The notes beneath the pieces are model-generated. The model did no database searches. It was not told the origin of the DNA and was given only the letters and a program-made list of their open reading frames with translations. This document shows positions 6,607 to 9,240 of a stretch of DNA of 9,240 bases, piece after piece; the stretch's first letter is position 1, and the number at the start of each line of letters is the position of its first letter. Source of the DNA: Rhodospirillaceae bacterium (GTDB lineage: Bacteria > Pseudomonadota > Alphaproteobacteria > CADEGL01); the NCBI GenBank assembly GCA_018699755.1, contig JABIRQ010000298.1, positions 1-9,240 on the forward strand, in the 5' to 3' direction. Position numbers and translations under genes: made by a program.

Positions 6607-7572
6607 ATGGAAGATTGGGTTTCGCGCAAGGATCTGATTGACGCGCGGCGGCTGAAAGAGCTGTCGCGGCGCTCCGACACGCTCGCCTGGCTCCAAGTGC
6701 TGAGCCAGTTCGCGGCGCTCGGGGTCACGGGCTACGGCATACACGCGCTCTGGGGCAGCTTGTGGGTCGTGCCGGTCTTCCTGTTCCACGGCGCGATTCT
6801 CTGGGGCTTCACCTATGCGGGCCAGCACGAGCTGGTGCATCTGATGGTCTTTCGCAGCCGGGCGCTGAACGATTTCTTCGGCCATCTCGCCAGTTTCCTG
6901 CGCATCTATCCCAACAGCTACCAGCGCTTTCTCCACTTCACCCATCACCGCCACACCAAGGTGGCGGGCCTCGATCCCGAGCTTCTGGCGCAGAAGCCCT
7001 GGACCTTCTGGGGATACCTGAATTTTCTGGCCGGGCCGAGCTACTGGATCGGCCAGATCCGCATCACCGTGGGCCATGCTCTGGGCCATGCGCCGGAGGC
7101 GTTCCTGAAGGAGAAGGAGCGGCGCATCGTCATTCGCGAGGCCCGGCTCTATCTGCTGGGCTATGCCCTGATCGCGGTCCTGTCGGTCACTTTCCAGACC
7201 TGGGCGGCGGTGATCTACTGGTGGGGGCCGATCCTGGCGGCGACGCCCTTCTACCGCTTCTACACGGCGGCGGAGCATCACGGGCGGCCGAACAGTGCCA
7301 GCGTGATCGAGAGCACCCGGACCACGAAGGCGGGGCCGGTGCTGCGCTGGCTGATGTGGCAGATGCCCTACCACACCGAGCATCACCTGTTTCCCGGCGT
7401 GCCCTTCCACAAGCTCGGCGCACTGTGCCGCGAACTGCGCGAGCGGCCGGATTCGAGGCTGAAAGGCGTAAACGAAGTCGCCCCCGGCTATTTCGCCGTT
7501 CACCGCGAGATCGTTGCCATGATCCGCCGGGGCGAGGACCCGACCTTCCTGGCCGAGGCCGCGCGGGCCTAG
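6607..7572 (+). CDS. membrane fatty-acid-desaturase-like di-iron protein
   Basis: A 321-residue integral-membrane protein of the fatty acid desaturase/hydroxylase superfamily, which uses two irons and O2 to desaturate or hydroxylate a lipid-like substrate. All histidine clusters are present: HELVH (74-78), HFTHHRH (110-116), EHH (223-225) and HTEHH (256-260), followed by LFPGVPFHKL, usual for bacterial members. Hydrophobic segments are seen at about 27-44, 51-71, 134-148 and 181-213, so the histidine boxes would face the cytoplasm. The end HTEHHLFPGVPFH resembles bacterial desaturases, including rhizopine-catabolism MocD-like proteins; that relation is a resemblance, not an assignment. Start 6607 was preferred over 6574 on the ribosome-site evidence. 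It lies 74 nt after paralogue C, so it may be read through or have its own promoter. Its 3' end overlaps the SDR gene by 4 nt. The substrate is unknown. Confidence 0.9.
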   Translation: MEDWVSRKDLIDARRLKELSRRSDTLAWLQVLSQFAALGVTGYGIHALWGSLWVVPVFLFHGAILWGFTYAGQHELVHLMVFRSRALNDFFGHLASFLRIYPNSYQRFLHFTHHRHTKVAGLDPELLAQKPWTFWGYLNFLAGPSYWIGQIRITVGHALGHAPEAFLKEKERRIVIREARLYLLGYALIAVLSVTFQTWAAVIYWWGPILAATPFYRFYTAAEHHGRPNSASVIESTRTTKAGPVLRWLMWQMPYHTEHHLFPGVPFHKLGALCRELRERPDSRLKGVNEVAPGYFAVHREIVAMIRRGEDPTFLAEAARA

Positions 7573-8330
7573 ATTCCCACGATATGGGTGCCGCCGTTGA
7601 CCGGCAGGACCTGGCCGGTGACGAAGGCGCTTTCCTCCGAAGCGAGATAGCAGACGGCGTAGGCGATCTCGATCAGTTCGCCCATGCGCTTCAGGGGAAT
7701 CTCCGTCTCGGCGCGCTTCTTCAGACCCTCGATGCCGCGCGCGCGGATCGCCATTTCCGACATGATCGGCCCGGGCGTGACGGCGTTCACGCGAATGCCC
7801 CAGGGCGCGAACTCCTTGGCCCAAGCCTTGGTCAGGCCCAGCACCCCGGCCTTGGATGAGCCATAGATCGAATTGTTGACATTGCCGCGCTGGGCGGCGC
7901 CGGAAGAGATGTTGACGATATTGCCCGACTTGCGGGCCTTCATCCCCGGCACGACCGCTTGGGTACAGGTAAACAGCCCGGTCAGGTTGACCGCGAACAT
8001 GAAATCGAAGTCTTTCTCCGTGACCTCTTCGGTCGGCGCGGCGCCGTGGATGCCGGCATTGTTCACCAGCACATCGATCCGGCCGAAGGCCTTTTCAGCC
8101 GCGGCCACGCCGGCCGCGAAAGCCTCGGCATCGGTCAGGTCGCAGGCGAAGGTTTCGACTCGGCCGCCGGCCTCGCGCACCAGATCGGCCGTCTCGGCCA
8201 GCTTTTCGGCATTGATGTCATGGGCGATGATCGCCGCGCCGCGCCGGGCCATCAGCACGGCATCTTCGCGCCCCATGCCCGCCGCCGCCCCTGTGATCAG
8301 GACGACCTTATCCTCGAGTTGCTGCGCCAT
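7569..8330 (-). CDS. short-chain dehydrogenase/reductase (classical SDR, NAD-type)
   Basis: A 253-residue classical SDR with a Rossmann fold, interconverting an alcohol and a ketone. Seen: the cofactor motif TGAAAGMG (13-20); Asp38 at the end of the second strand (AHDIN), which normally selects NAD(H) over NADP(H); NNAG (90-93); Asn115 (AVNLTG); Ser143 (NISSG); Tyr156 and Lys160 (YGSSK), completing the Asn-Ser-Tyr-Lys tetrad; PGPI (186-189); and a C-terminal VTGQVLPVNGG, close to the usual substrate-loop end. The start at 8330 is preferred over an upstream in-frame ATG at 8378: family text begins right after MAQQLEDKVVLITG, and GGAG (8338-8341) sits 7 nt upstream. That site overlaps the last sense codons of the racemase gene. 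The stop TAG shares a CTAG with the convergent desaturase stop. The substrate is not inferable; it may act on a product of the neighbouring racemase-type enzyme. Confidence 0.94.
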   Translation of the reverse strand: MAQQLEDKVVLITGAAAGMGREDAVLMARRGAAIIAHDINAEKLAETADLVREAGGRVETFACDLTDAEAFAAGVAAAEKAFGRIDVLVNNAGIHGAAPTEEVTEKDFDFMFAVNLTGLFTCTQAVVPGMKARKSGNIVNISSGAAQRGNVNNSIYGSSKAGVLGLTKAWAKEFAPWGIRVNAVTPGPIMSEMAIRARGIEGLKKRAETEIPLKRMGELIEIAYAVCYLASEESAFVTGQVLPVNGGTHIVGI

Positions 8331-8334
8331 GGCG

Positions 8335-9099
8335 CTACTCCGCCGCGATACGCGGTTGCCAATCTTCGGCCCGCACATGCTCGACGCGAGGAAAGCGCGT
8401 CGCTTTGAGGCCCATCTGGAACCAATTGATCATCGTGTAGACGTCGTAGACCGGCAGACCCAAGGCGGTGGAGACGGCCGGGCCGAAGGGCGGCATGTTG
8501 GTGCATTCCAGGACGATGGCTCCGACCTCGGGATGATCCGTGACGAGGCGGTTGGCGGCGTCCATCAGATCCGCCTCGCAGTCCTTCCAGTCGTATTCGG
8601 TCGCCTTGTCGGTGAAGATCTTGGTCAAGGTCTTGCCCGTCTCCGTGCCCACGACGGGGGTGTCGAGGGGCACGCCGGCGGCCGCGAAATGCTTGGGCGT
8701 CAGGTTGCGGGAATCGGCGGTGATGATGCCGACCCGCTTGCTGGTCGGCATCAGACATTGGACCCAGGGCACCTGGATGATCGAACTGGCCGCGACCGGC
8801 ACACCGGCATGCTCGGCCAGCTCGCGCTGGAACAGGGCGAGGAAGCCGCAGGTCGTGGCGATGCCGTTGGCGCCGCGCTCGACCAGGCGCTTGGCGCCGT
8901 CGATGAAGGGGTCGAGCAAGCCGTCGAGCTGGCGGTCCACCACGTTGTGGGGAGTCGCGCCCTGGACCTTTTCGATCAGCACGGGGAAGGGCCAGGTATC
9001 CGGATTGCCGCCGTCGCCGACGACGCGCGGGAACTTGGTGTCCAGCATCAAAATGCCGACGGTGCCGCCGCCGTTGCTGCGCAAGGTGTCACGTTCCAT
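8335..9099 (-). CDS. Asp/Glu racemase-superfamily protein
   Basis: A 254-residue protein of the Asp/Glu/hydantoin racemase superfamily, which also contains maleate isomerase and arylmalonate decarboxylase. These enzymes work without cofactor using one or two cysteines. Both cysteine positions are present: Cys84 in IATTCGF and Cys199 in IVLECTNMPPF. Two cysteines favour racemisation or isomerisation over decarboxylation. Other family text: GTVGILMLDTKFPRVVGD (12-29), an N-terminal phosphate/carboxylate-type glycine turn, and KRVGIITADS (121-130) at the start of the second half. Length is in the family range. GGGAGGA (9104-9110) lies 4 nt before the ATG. The stop is 4 nt from the SDR start, so the two are translationally coupled. 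An upstream gene ends 74 nt before it. A specific substrate (amino acid, hydantoin or maleate-like) cannot be chosen from the sequence. Confidence 0.88.
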   Translation of the reverse strand: MERDTLRSNGGGTVGILMLDTKFPRVVGDGGNPDTWPFPVLIEKVQGATPHNVVDRQLDGLLDPFIDGAKRLVERGANGIATTCGFLALFQRELAEHAGVPVAASSIIQVPWVQCLMPTSKRVGIITADSRNLTPKHFAAAGVPLDTPVVGTETGKTLTKIFTDKATEYDWKDCEADLMDAANRLVTDHPEVGAIVLECTNMPPFGPAVSTALGLPVYDVYTMINWFQMGLKATRFPRVEHVRAEDWQPRIAAE

Positions 9100-9173
9100 C
9101 TCGTCCTCCCTGAGGATGCGAAGTTCGGGAAATGCTATCGCATATCCGGGGCGGAGCGCGCCAGTGCGATGGG
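9100..9173 (-). other. 74-nt intergenic leader of the racemase gene
   Basis: The spacer contains the racemase ribosome site (9104-9110) and a 6-bp inverted repeat, ATGCGA (9116-9121) with TCGCAT (9138-9143), 16 nt apart. I see no clear -35/-10 pair and no terminator with a U-run. The repeat is short enough to be chance. Confidence 0.3.
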
Positions 9174-9240
9174 TTATTCGGCCGCGATCAGCGCGGCGAA
9201 GCCCGGCTCGAGCCCGTCCTTGAAGCGAACCCGGCCCTCG
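9174..9240 (-). CDS. C-terminal end of an unidentified gene (5' part outside window)
   Basis: On the minus strand a frame open to the window edge ends with TAA (9176-9174). Its last residues are EGRVRFKDGLEPGFAALIAAE. Codons are strongly G/C-ending (for example GAG GGC CGG GTT CGC TTC AAG GAC), as in the confirmed genes, so this is likely a real gene end. It is too short to assign a family. Its direction and the 74-nt gap suggest it could head the racemase-SDR transcript. Confidence 0.6.
   Translation of the reverse strand, partial: EGRVRFKDGLEPGFAALIAAE

Noticed and set aside
7576..7588. CCCA / TGGG near the convergent stops as a bidirectional terminator
   Set aside because: A 4-bp stem with no U-run, inside the SDR coding frame; too weak.
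6529..7824. A 431-codon minus-strand open frame opposite the desaturase gene
   Set aside because: Stop-free antisense frames are common in G+C-rich DNA. The plus strand has intact histidine boxes here, and the antisense text is low-complexity Arg/Gly/Ala/Pro-rich.
9116..9143. ATGCGA / TCGCAT inverted repeat upstream of the racemase gene as an operator
   Set aside because: Six bases per arm and a 16-nt spacer; likely by chance without conservation data.

Overview
This is a G+C-rich, densely packed chromosomal window with strongly G/C-biased third codon positions. The gene families present (M20D amidohydrolase, creatinase-like M24 protein, acyl-CoA dehydrogenase, Ldh2-type dehydrogenases, short-chain dehydrogenase, Asp/Glu racemase) and the codon usage fit a heterotrophic alphaproteobacterium. 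That placement is inference; no marker gene is present. I saw no rRNA, tRNA, CRISPR array, insertion sequence or phage gene.

Plus-strand block (1-7572). It runs in this order: the 3' half of an M20D amidohydrolase; a metal-ligand-less M24 protein of the creatinase/ectoine-hydrolase type; an acyl-CoA dehydrogenase; three tandem Ldh2-family (malate/L-lactate dehydrogenase-like) oxidoreductases, called A, B and C here; and a membrane fatty-acid-desaturase-like di-iron protein. Most spacings are short and most starts have good Shine-Dalgarno sequences, so the block looks like one catabolic operon. The exception is a 262-nt gap between A and B. That gap holds a minus-strand frame with coding-like composition, probably a gene remnant. 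A 19-bp AT-rich palindrome lies between C and the desaturase.

Minus-strand block (7569-9240, read leftwards). It holds the last codons of an unidentified gene, then an Asp/Glu racemase-family protein, then an NAD-type short-chain dehydrogenase. The last two are translationally coupled. The two blocks meet tail to tail and share a CTAG in which both stop codons lie.

Working model (inference): amide or C-N bond hydrolysis by the M20D and M24 proteins, oxidation of an acyl-CoA, and NAD(P)-linked reduction or oxidation of a keto, hydroxy or imino acid by the Ldh2 proteins. The racemase/SDR pair could handle a chiral intermediate. The substrate cannot be named from sequence. The most unusual signal is that all three Ldh2 paralogues lack the two histidines expected at conserved active-site positions of this family, with the same replacements in each. 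They appear to form a divergent, locally amplified subfamily.
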